Positions 6,416 through 11,757 of a stretch of DNA of 14,775 bases are shown in pieces; within the stretch, counting starts at the first letter, position 1, and each line of letters opens with the position of its first letter. This stretch comes from an uncultured Roseateles sp. Lineage in GTDB: Bacteria > Pseudomonadota > Gammaproteobacteria > Burkholderiales > Burkholderiaceae. The notes below the pieces were generated by a model. That model was given only the letters and a program-made list of their open reading frames with translations. It had not been told where the DNA came from and did no database searches. Both the position numbers and the translations under genes were made by a program. The stretch covers positions 1 through 14,775 of the forward strand of contig CAMPJJ010000119.1 in the NCBI GenBank assembly GCA_946886855.1, given 5' to 3'.

Positions 6416-7522
6416 TCAAGCGCCAACCGGCGGCTCGGCGAAGTGCCGCAGGCGGGCGGTCAGGGCCGGTCTGGCGGCCAAGCCCGCGCGCCACGCACGG
6501 GCGTGCGCCGTGGCGGCGCCCAGGTCGCGCAGGGCCTGCGCAGCGTCCGGCGTCCACGGCGCCAGGCCGTTCCAGGCACGGGAGAGCGCGCCCCAGTGCG
6601 TCCGCCACGGCGCCGGCGCGCCGGCCAGCGATTGCGCGAGGAAGGCCTCCAGCTTCGGGCCGTGGGCGCCGTCGTCCTGGAAGTAGATCTGCCAGAGCAT
6701 CGGCCGCCCGGCCCACTGCGCGCGGACGAAGGAGTCCTCGCCGCGCACGAGGTTCAGGTCGCAGGACCACAGCAGGCGGTCGTAGTCGGCCTGGCTGAGG
6801 TGAGGCAGGGCGATCGCGCGCTGCCCGGTCCGCAGCAGCGGTGGAAGCTCCACCTGCGGTGCGCCCGGGCACAGCAGCAACAGCCATCCCGGGCCGAGCG
6901 CGTCGAGGAACGCCGCCAGCGGCGCGTGCGGGTACGCGAACAGGCTGAGCACCCGTTCACCGGGCGCCGCTGCCCAGCCGCGCTCCCGCAGCCAGGACGC
7001 GCCGTCATGCGCGTCGACGGCCTCGATCAGGCCCGGCTCCCGCAGCAGCCCGCCGGTGCGGTCGGTGAAGCCGGGGTAGAAGAAGCGCTTCTCCAAGCCG
7101 GCGCCCGGCCCGGAGAACTGCGGCGAGCTGAGGCCGTGGCTGCGCTCGACATAGCTTTCGGCGCTGAGGTATTCGAGGTTGATCCACGCCGGCTTCCGCG
7201 CGCGGGCGGCCATCGCCGCGACGAAGGACGCCGGCAGTTCGCAGCCGAAGGTCTCGACGACGACATCGCCCGGCTCGGCCTGCGCGCTGCCGGACCAGGG
7301 CAGGCAGCTCAGGCCGTCGACCGCGTCGGGCTGCATCCACGCCAGCGGCGACAGATCGTCGCTCCACAGCCGCACCCGCGAGCCGCCTCGCGCGAGCTCG
7401 CGCGCCAGACGCAGGCACACGCCGAGATCCCCGTAGTTGTCGATGACGCGGCAGAAGATGTCCCAGCGCCGTCCGTCAGGCATCTGCACGTCGGGCGAGG
7501 ATTCGGCGGGGGTGTCGGGCAT
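6416..7522 (-). CDS. earP: EF-P arginine rhamnosyltransferase EarP
   Basis: EarP (formerly DUF2331) transfers rhamnose from dTDP-beta-L-rhamnose to Arg32 of EF-P, which activates it for polyproline rescue. The 368-residue protein shows the GT-B family signatures: [20 protein letters not shown] near the N-terminus, with the essential Asp of NYGDLG at about residue 32; [11 protein letters not shown] (about 88-98); [20 protein letters not shown]; and [16 protein letters not shown], whose Glu (about residue 262) corresponds to the second essential acidic residue. The ATG at 7522 is preferred to a GTG at 7543 because a -10-like GATAAT ends 6 nt before it. Its substrate gene efp lies 78 bp downstream. 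No dTDP-rhamnose synthesis genes are in the window. Confidence 0.95.
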   Translation of the reverse strand: MPDTPAESSPDVQMPDGRRWDIFCRVIDNYGDLGVCLRLARELARGGSRVRLWSDDLSPLAWMQPDAVDGLSCLPWSGSAQAEPGDVVVETFGCELPASFVAAMAARARKPAWINLEYLSAESYVERSHGLSSPQFSGPGAGLEKRFFYPGFTDRTGGLLREPGLIEAVDAHDGASWLRERGWAAAPGERVLSLFAYPHAPLAAFLDALGPGWLLLLCPGAPQVELPPLLRTGQRAIALPHLSQADYDRLLWSCDLNLVRGEDSFVRAQWAGRPMLWQIYFQDDGAHGPKLEAFLAQSLAGAPAPWRTHWGALSRAWNGLAPWTPDAAQALRDLGAATAHARAWRAGLAARPALTARLRHFAEPPVGA

Positions 7523-7528
7523 GGTCGG

Positions 7529-7534
7529 ATTATC
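7529..7534 (-). promoter_or_regulatory. -10-like GATAAT directly before earP
   Basis: On the minus strand GATAAT ends 6 nt before the earP ATG at 7522. The 32-bp gap to uvrC leaves no room for a normal leader, so a leaderless earP transcript is likely. The -35 region would fall in the first codons of uvrC and is not recognisable. Confidence 0.45.
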
Positions 7535-7540
7535 CGGCGG

Positions 7541-7546
7541 CACAAT
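7541..7546 (+). promoter_or_regulatory. -10-like CACAAT directly before uvrC
   Basis: CACAAT ends 8 nt before the uvrC ATG at 7555, back to back with the earP -10-like element. No ribosome binding site fits in the gap. The -35 region would lie over the earP start codon and is not recognisable. Confidence 0.4.
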
Positions 7547-7554
7547 CGCGACCC

Positions 7555-9744
7555 ATGAGCACGACCCCCGCCGGCGCCAGCGAAGTGCCGGAACCGATCC
7601 CCGATCCTTCTGCCACGCCCGCCACGCCCGCCGCGCCCGCCGCGCCCGCCGCGCCCGCTGCCGCTGCCGCGCCTGCGGCGTCCCATGCCGACGAGTGGAA
7701 CGCGCAGTCCGCCGCCATCGAGGCGGCCGAGTCGCGCCGCGTCGCCGACATGGAGCGCGCCGCGCGCGAAGGCCGCGACCGCCTGCTGGCCGAGGTGCTG
7801 GCGCTGCCGGCGCTGCCCGGCGTCTACCGCTACTTCGACGCGCAGGACCACGTGCTCTACGTCGGCAAGGCGAAGAACCTGAAGCGGCGCGTCTCGAGCT
7901 ACTTCCAGAAGGACCACGGCGGCACGCGCATCGGCATGATGATCGCGCGCATCGCGCGGCTGGAGACCACGGTGGTGCGCACCGAGGCCGAGGCGCTGCT
8001 GCTCGAGAACAACCTGATCAAGGCGCTCAATCCGCGGTTCAACATCCTGTTCCGCGACGACAAGAGCTATCCCTACATGCGGCTGTCCGGCCATGCCTGG
8101 CCGCGCATCAGCTACTACCGCGGCGCGGTCGACCGGCGGCACCGCTACTTCGGCCCGTTCCCGAGCGCCTGGGCGGTGAAGGAATCGATCCAGCTGATCC
8201 AGAAGGTCTTCCAGCTGCGGACCTGCGAGGACACCGTCTTCAACAACCGCAGCCGGCCCTGCCTGCTGCACCAGATCCATCGCTGCACCGCGCCCTGCGT
8301 GCCGGAAGGCCAGAACGACGACTACCGCCGCAACGTCAGCAACGCGGAGCGCTTCCTGCTCGGCGAGACGCAGGAAGTGATGGACGCGCTGCAGGCGCAG
8401 ATGATGACGCACGCCGAACGCTTCGAGTACGAGCAGGCGGCGGGCATCCGCAACCAGATCACCGCGCTGTCCAAGGTGCTGCAGCAGCAGGCCGTCGACG
8501 AGAACAGCGCGACCGGCCGCGACCGCGACGTCGACATCCTGGCCGTGAAGCTGCAGGGCGGACGCGCCTGCGTGAACCTGGCGATGGTGCGCGGCGGCCG
8601 GCACCTGGGCGATCGCGCCTACTTCCCCAAGCACGTCGACGAGGCGACCGCCGTCCAGCTGCTGGACGACGACGAGCTGGTGCCCGTGGAAGTGGCAGGC
8701 GAAGGCGAGGGCGGCGGTGAGGGCAATGTCGAGGGCAACGTCGACGACGGCGGCACCCGCCGCACCCGCGTGGAGCCGCCCAGCCCCGAGCGCCTGGTGC
8801 TGGAAGCCTTCATCGCGCAGCACTACCTGGAGATGGCGGTGCCGTCGCTGCTGGTGCTGTCGGAGGCGGTCGATCCGGCGCTGGCCGAGGCGCTGAGCGT
8901 GCAGGCGGGCTACCGCGTGACGACGCAGGCCCAGCCGCGCGGACAGCGCCGCATCTGGCAGGAGATGTGCGTCAAGGGCGCGGAGATCGCGCTGGCGAGA
9001 CTGCTGTCGGAAGAGGGCTCGCAGCAGGCGCGCACGCGCGCGCTGATCGACGCGCTGGACCTCAGCGTCACCGAGCTCGACAAGTTCCGCATCGAGTGCT
9101 TCGACATCAGCCACACGGCCGGCGAGGCGACGCAGGCGTCCTGCGTGGTCTTCGAGGGCCACCAGATGCAGAGCGCCCAGTACCGCCGCTTCAACATCGA
9201 AGGCATCACCGGCGGCGACGACTACGCCGCGATGCGCCAGGTCCTGACACGCCGTTACAGCAAGATGGCCGAGGCCGCCCAGAATGGCACCGGCCGGATG
9301 CCGGACCTGGTGCTGGTGGACGGCGGCAAGGGTCAGGTGTCGATGGCGCGCGAGGTCTTCGAGGAACTCGGCGTCGACCTGGGCCTGATCGTCGGCGTTG
9401 AAAAGGGCGAGGGGCGCAAGGTCGGTCTCGAGGAGCTGGTCTTCGCCGACGGCCGCGAGAAGGTGTATCTGGGACGCGACTCGGCGGCGTTGATGCTGGT
9501 CGCGCAGATCCGCGACGAGGCCCACCGCTTCGCGATCACCGGCATGCGGGCCAAGCGCGCATCCATCCGCACCGGCGGCTCGCGGCTGGAGGACGTGCCT
9601 GGCGTCGGGCCGAAGAAGCGCGCGCAGCTGCTGCAGCGTTTCGGCGGCGTGCGCGGCGTGGCCGGCGCGAGCGTCGAGGAGCTCTGCAGCGTCAAGGGCA
9701 TCTCGCGGGAGCTCGCGGAAGAAATCTATCGCGCGCTGCATTGA
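7555..9744 (+). CDS. uvrC: Excinuclease ABC subunit C
   Basis: UvrC makes the two incisions flanking a bulky DNA lesion in nucleotide excision repair, together with UvrA and UvrB. Domains in order: GIY-YIG nuclease (about 86-170; GVY at 89-91, YVG at 102-104) for the 3' cut; a cysteine-containing linker; the UVR UvrB-binding helices (about 272-306); an RNase H-like nuclease for the 5' cut with Asp517 ([10 protein letters not shown]), Asp589 ([10 protein letters not shown]) and His657 (DEAHRF); and tandem helix-hairpin-helix motifs (about 670-729). At 729 residues it is about 100 longer than usual. An extra N-terminus of roughly 75 residues (Ala/Pro repeats, then a charged helix) and a Gly/Glu/Asp-rich insertion (about 379-410) account for this. 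The lipoprotein gene and pgsA follow. Confidence 0.95.
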   Translation: MSTTPAGASEVPEPIPDPSATPATPAAPAAPAAPAAAAAPAASHADEWNAQSAAIEAAESRRVADMERAAREGRDRLLAEVLALPALPGVYRYFDAQDHVLYVGKAKNLKRRVSSYFQKDHGGTRIGMMIARIARLETTVVRTEAEALLLENNLIKALNPRFNILFRDDKSYPYMRLSGHAWPRISYYRGAVDRRHRYFGPFPSAWAVKESIQLIQKVFQLRTCEDTVFNNRSRPCLLHQIHRCTAPCVPEGQNDDYRRNVSNAERFLLGETQEVMDALQAQMMTHAERFEYEQAAGIRNQITALSKVLQQQAVDENSATGRDRDVDILAVKLQGGRACVNLAMVRGGRHLGDRAYFPKHVDEATAVQLLDDDELVPVEVAGEGEGGGEGNVEGNVDDGGTRRTRVEPPSPERLVLEAFIAQHYLEMAVPSLLVLSEAVDPALAEALSVQAGYRVTTQAQPRGQRRIWQEMCVKGAEIALARLLSEEGSQQARTRALIDALDLSVTELDKFRIECFDISHTAGEATQASCVVFEGHQMQSAQYRRFNIEGITGGDDYAAMRQVLTRRYSKMAEAAQNGTGRMPDLVLVDGGKGQVSMAREVFEELGVDLGLIVGVEKGEGRKVGLEELVFADGREKVYLGRDSAALMLVAQIRDEAHRFAITGMRAKRASIRTGGSRLEDVPGVGPKKRAQLLQRFGGVRGVAGASVEELCSVKGISRELAEEIYRALH
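7612..7656 (+). repeat. Five 9-bp tandem repeats in the uvrC 5' coding region
   Basis: Two units of GCCACGCCC and three of GCCGCGCCC follow without a break, encoding [15 protein letters not shown]. The last three units are identical in DNA, so copy number may vary by slippage. Changes stay in frame and would only alter the length of the disordered extension. Confidence 0.85.
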
Positions 9745-9771
9745 ACGGCGCGCCGCTTGTTGGGAACAGAC

Positions 9772-10350
9772 ATGACATCGATCGATCGAACTTCCGGGCG
9801 CCGTTCCTGGCTGCGTGCGGCGCGCTGGAGCGGCAAGCTGGCGCTCGCGCTGTCGCTGGCGGCCTGCGGCTCGCCGACGCAGCGCCCGCCGGAGCGCTCG
9901 CCCGCGCAGGAGGCGCCTCGCACGCCGGCCGCCACCCCGATGGCCACCCCCATCGCGCCGGGCGGGCCGGTGCCGACCTCGCCGGCGGTGCGCCGCGGCC
10001 TGCCGCTGCCGGCACCGCACGCGGTCAGCTCGCATGAGGACCTGCGCCGCCAGGCCGCGCAGCGCCTGGTCGCCGCCAATCCGGAGGGCACCTACATGGG
10101 CGAGGTGCCGGCGGAGCTGCTGGCCATTCCGGTGCTGGAGGTCGAACTGAACCAGGACGGCTCGATCAGGCACATCCGCGTGCTGCGCAAGCCGACCCAG
10201 GCCGAGGACACCATCGAGGTCGCCATCGCGGCGGTGCGCCGCGCCGCGCCCTTCGGCGACGTGAGCCGCCTGCCCAAGCCCTGGAAGTTCGTCGAGGTCT
10301 TCCTGTTCGACGACGACCGGCGCTTCAAGCCGCGCACGCTGGACGATTGA
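9772..10350 (+). CDS. Lipoprotein with TonB-C-like C-terminal domain
   Basis: The 192-residue protein has a long signal peptide with arginines (GRRSWLRAARW) and a hydrophobic core ending in a lipobox, LAAC, with Cys32 as the lipidated residue and Gly/Ser after it, which favours the outer membrane. A Pro/Ala/Thr-rich disordered segment (about 35-85) leads to a C-terminal domain (about 115-190). Its pattern, VLEVELNQDGSIRHIRVLRK, then a helix AIAAVRRAAPFG and a final strand FVEVFLF, resembles the TonB C-terminal fold. It lacks the N-terminal TonB membrane anchor, so it is unlikely to transduce energy. The ATG at 9772 is chosen because it begins the signal peptide; an in-frame start exists at 9757. 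It lies between uvrC (27 bp away) and pgsA. Function unknown. Confidence 0.8.
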   Translation: MTSIDRTSGRRSWLRAARWSGKLALALSLAACGSPTQRPPERSPAQEAPRTPAATPMATPIAPGGPVPTSPAVRRGLPLPAPHAVSSHEDLRRQAAQRLVAANPEGTYMGEVPAELLAIPVLEVELNQDGSIRHIRVLRKPTQAEDTIEVAIAAVRRAAPFGDVSRLPKPWKFVEVFLFDDDRRFKPRTLDD

Positions 10351-10383
10351 GGCGCGACGATCGAGGCTCGACGATTAGGCGTC
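10342..10383. repeat. Three 14-bp tandem repeats over the lipoprotein stop codon
   Basis: GACGATTGAGGCGC, GACGATCGAGGCTC and GACGATTAGGCGTC run head to tail. The first contains the last two codons and TGA stop (10348-10350) of the lipoprotein gene. The array sits 43 bp before the pgsA ATG. Confidence 0.75.
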
Positions 10384-10413
10384 GACCGACGGTTCCTCGC
10401 CTGGAAACGTGGG

Positions 10414-10419
10414 CACAAT
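10414..10419 (+). promoter_or_regulatory. -10-like CACAAT directly before pgsA
   Basis: CACAAT ends 7 nt before the ATG at 10427, the same layout as yaaA and uvrC, and suggests a leaderless pgsA transcript. The only nearby alternative Met (10418) overlaps this hexamer. No clear -35 was found. Confidence 0.4.
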
Positions 10420-10426
10420 GCCGCCC

Positions 10427-10993
10427 ATGTTCTGGACGCTGCCAACCTTGCTGACCTGGGCCCGCATCGTGGCCATCCCGCTGATCGTCGGGGTGTTCCA
10501 CCTGCAGATCTCGCCCGCCCATCAAAACCTGCTGGCCACCGTCCTGTTCATCACGGTGGCCTTGACCGACTGGGCGGACGGCTACCTGGCGCGCAGGCTC
10601 AACCAGACCTCGTCCTTCGGCGCGTTCCTGGATCCGGTGGCCGACAAGTTCCTGGTCTGCGCGGCGCTGCTGGTGCTGCTGGAGCAGCAGCGCGTCGATG
10701 CGCTGGTCGCGCTGGTCATCGTCGGGCGCGAGATCGCGATCTCCGCGCTGCGCGAGTGGATGGCGCAGATCGGCGCCTCGCGCTCGGTGGCGGTGCACGT
10801 GCTGGGCAAGCTCAAGACGACCGTGCAGATGGTGGCCATCCCCTTCCTGCTGTTCGACGGCAAGGTGTTCGAGATCATCAACACCCGGATCTGGGGCACC
10901 TGGCTGATCTACCTGGCCGCGGTGCTGACCATCTGGTCGATGGTCTATTACCTGCAGAAGGCGCTGCCCGAGATCCGGGCCAAGGCGCGCTGA
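10427..10993 (+). CDS. pgsA: CDP-diacylglycerol--glycerol-3-phosphate 3-phosphatidyltransferase
   Basis: PgsA condenses CDP-diacylglycerol with glycerol-3-phosphate to give phosphatidylglycerophosphate, the committed step to phosphatidylglycerol and cardiolipin, in the inner membrane. The 188-residue protein begins MFWTLPTLLTWARIVAIPL, typical of the family, and carries the complete CDP-alcohol phosphotransferase motif: Asp48, Asp51-Gly52, Ala55-Arg56, Gly65, Asp69 and Asp73 (TDWADGYLARR and FLDPVADK). Several hydrophobic helices follow, ending with a WLIYLAAVLTIWSMVYYL segment. The ATG at 10427 matches the start of homologues. uvrC and pgsA are neighbours in E. coli too, where pgsA follows uvrC directly; here the lipoprotein gene lies between them. 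Confidence 0.95.
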   Translation: MFWTLPTLLTWARIVAIPLIVGVFHLQISPAHQNLLATVLFITVALTDWADGYLARRLNQTSSFGAFLDPVADKFLVCAALLVLLEQQRVDALVALVIVGREIAISALREWMAQIGASRSVAVHVLGKLKTTVQMVAIPFLLFDGKVFEIINTRIWGTWLIYLAAVLTIWSMVYYLQKALPEIRAKAR

Positions 10994-11020
10994 ATCACCG
11001 GCATCGGTGGTCATGCGGCC

Positions 11021-11080
11021 GTGCACGGTGGAGTGCACCTTGAAGCCCACGTTGCAGCGCACGTCGCAGTGCACGTTGCA
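11021..11080. repeat. Five 12-bp tandem repeats between pgsA and hup
   Basis: Units start at 11021, 11033, 11045, 11057 and 11069 and match the consensus GTGCACGTTGCA at 10-12 of 12 positions; the last is exact. GTGCAC and TGCA palindromic cores recur at a fixed 12-bp period. The array begins 27 bp after the pgsA stop and ends about 120 bp before the hup -10-like site. It may be a cluster of protein binding sites or a slippage product. Confidence 0.8.
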
Positions 11081-11128
11081 ACAGCGTGTGAAGTGTGCGT
11101 TCGGATGCGCGATTTCAAGCCGACCGCT

Positions 11129-11142
11129 GTCCCCTGGGGGAC
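11129..11142. promoter_or_regulatory. Perfect inverted repeat upstream of hup
   Basis: GTCCCC and GGGGAC around TG form a 14-bp perfect palindrome about 60 bp before the hup -10-like site. Two copies of CCCCCTTGT follow at 11153-11161 and 11172-11180, one 19-bp step apart. Both could be regulator sites for hup. No known operator was recognised. Confidence 0.35.
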
Positions 11143-11202
11143 GGTCGGACACCCCCCTTGTATCGGGACTTCCCCCTTGTCTGAGCCGCGGGTCAATGCG
11201 TC

Positions 11203-11208
11203 TAGAAT
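11203..11208 (+). promoter_or_regulatory. -10-like TAGAAT before hup
   Basis: TAGAAT in the context CTAGAATCCGC lies 52 bp before the hup GTG. A TTGTCT at 11178-11183 is 19 bp upstream of it, slightly long for a -35. The motif is shared with efp, ppiD and the pcm-like gene. Confidence 0.5.
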
Positions 11209-11260
11209 CCGCTTCCCGCGCCGTTCGGGCGGCCTGGCAAACCAATGAGGGGGTACCTTC

Positions 11261-11533
11261 GTGAACAAGTCCGAATTGATCGAGCACATCGCCAAGCAGG
11301 CGGACATTTCCAAGGCGGCCGCGGGGCGCGCACTGGAAGCCGTCATCGGCGGCGTGAAGACCACGCTCAAGAAGAACGGGACGGTGTCGCTGGTGGGCTT
11401 CGGCACCTTCAGCGTCACGAAGAGAGCGGCCCGCACCGGCCGCAACCCGCGCACGAACGAGGCGATCAAGATCAAGTCGGCGAAGGTGCCGAAGTTCCGT
11501 CCGGGCAAGGCCCTCAAGGACGCCGTGAACTGA
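11261..11533 (+). CDS. hup: Nucleoid DNA-binding protein HU
   Basis: HU is a small dimeric protein that bends and compacts DNA without strong sequence preference and assists replication, repair and recombination. The 90-residue length, the [20 protein letters not shown] start, the [11 protein letters not shown] core (about 42-52), the RNP at 61-63 at the tip of the DNA-binding arm, and the [14 protein letters not shown] end are all typical. IHF is excluded by the sequence type and length. Translation starts at GTG 11261, supported by GAGGGGG (11247-11253) 7 nt upstream. tRNA-Val begins 9 bp after the stop, so the two are probably on one primary transcript. In E. coli hupB is also followed by ppiD. 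Confidence 0.96.
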   Translation: MNKSELIEHIAKQADISKAAAGRALEAVIGGVKTTLKKNGTVSLVGFGTFSVTKRAARTGRNPRTNEAIKIKSAKVPKFRPGKALKDAVN

Positions 11534-11542
11534 CCAGTTTCC

Positions 11543-11618
11543 GGGCGCTTAGCTCAGTTGGTAGAGCACCTCCCTTACACGGAGATTGTCGGCGGTTCGA
11601 GCCCGTCAGCGCCCACCA
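11543..11618 (+). tRNA. tRNA-Val (anticodon TAC)
   Basis: The 76-nt gene folds into a cloverleaf: acceptor GGGCGCT (11543-11549) pairs with AGCGCCC (11608-11614), D stem GCTC/GAGC, anticodon TAC at 11576-11578, T arm GGCGG-TTCGAGC-CCGTC, and an encoded CCA end (11616-11618). The body closely resembles E. coli tRNA-Val(UAC). The first anticodon-stem pair reads C27-A43, a mismatch, and loop position 38 is C. The gene lies 9 bp after hup and is followed by a hairpin terminator, so it is probably processed from a hup-tRNA transcript. Confidence 0.95.
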
Positions 11619-11651
11619 GAAAACCGAGGCCGGTCCCCGTGAACCGTGGAC

Positions 11652-11657
11652 TAGAAT
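11652..11657 (+). promoter_or_regulatory. -10-like TAGAAT upstream of ppiD
   Basis: TAGAAT in the context CTAGAATGCCGC lies about 100 bp before ppiD and just 10 bp before the hairpin at 11668. If it is used, that hairpin would be at the very 5' end of the ppiD mRNA. No clear -35 was found. Confidence 0.4.
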
Positions 11658-11667
11658 GCCGCGGCCC

Positions 11668-11691
11668 AAAGGCGAACCCCGGTTCGCCTTT
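11668..11691 (+). terminator. Hairpin after tRNA-Val, terminator or ppiD leader structure
   Basis: A perfect 10-bp stem, AAAGGCGAAC and GTTCGCCTTT, closes a CCCG loop 49 bp after the tRNA. The T run is only three bases and is followed by GTCG. It probably ends the hup-tRNA transcript, perhaps partially, letting some transcription into ppiD. Confidence 0.65.
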
Positions 11692-11757
11692 GTCGTATGT
11701 GACGTGCCATTGAAACGTGTCCTGGAAACAAGGCGCGCTTAAGACCTGAGGTTGTTG

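Noticed and set aside
7522..7543. GTG at 7543 as the earP start
   Set aside because: It would overlap the -10-like boxes and lies 12 bp from the uvrC ATG. The ATG at 7522 fits the GATAAT spacing and still leaves residues before the first conserved motif.
7309..10173. Open frame of about 950 codons on the minus strand opposite uvrC
   Set aside because: It is compositionally biased with no family pattern and overlaps uvrC, the lipoprotein gene and the 5' part of earP. It reflects a lack of stop codons in GC-rich antisense DNA.
11021..11080. CRISPR array
   Set aside because: The units are 12 bp, contiguous and without spacers, and no cas genes are present.
11021..11248. Possible small protein of about 75 residues over the 12-bp repeats
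   Set aside because: It has no good ribosome binding site, its sequence is just the translated repeats (AHVAAHVAVHV), and it ends inside the hup leader. The region is better read as regulatory or repeat DNA.
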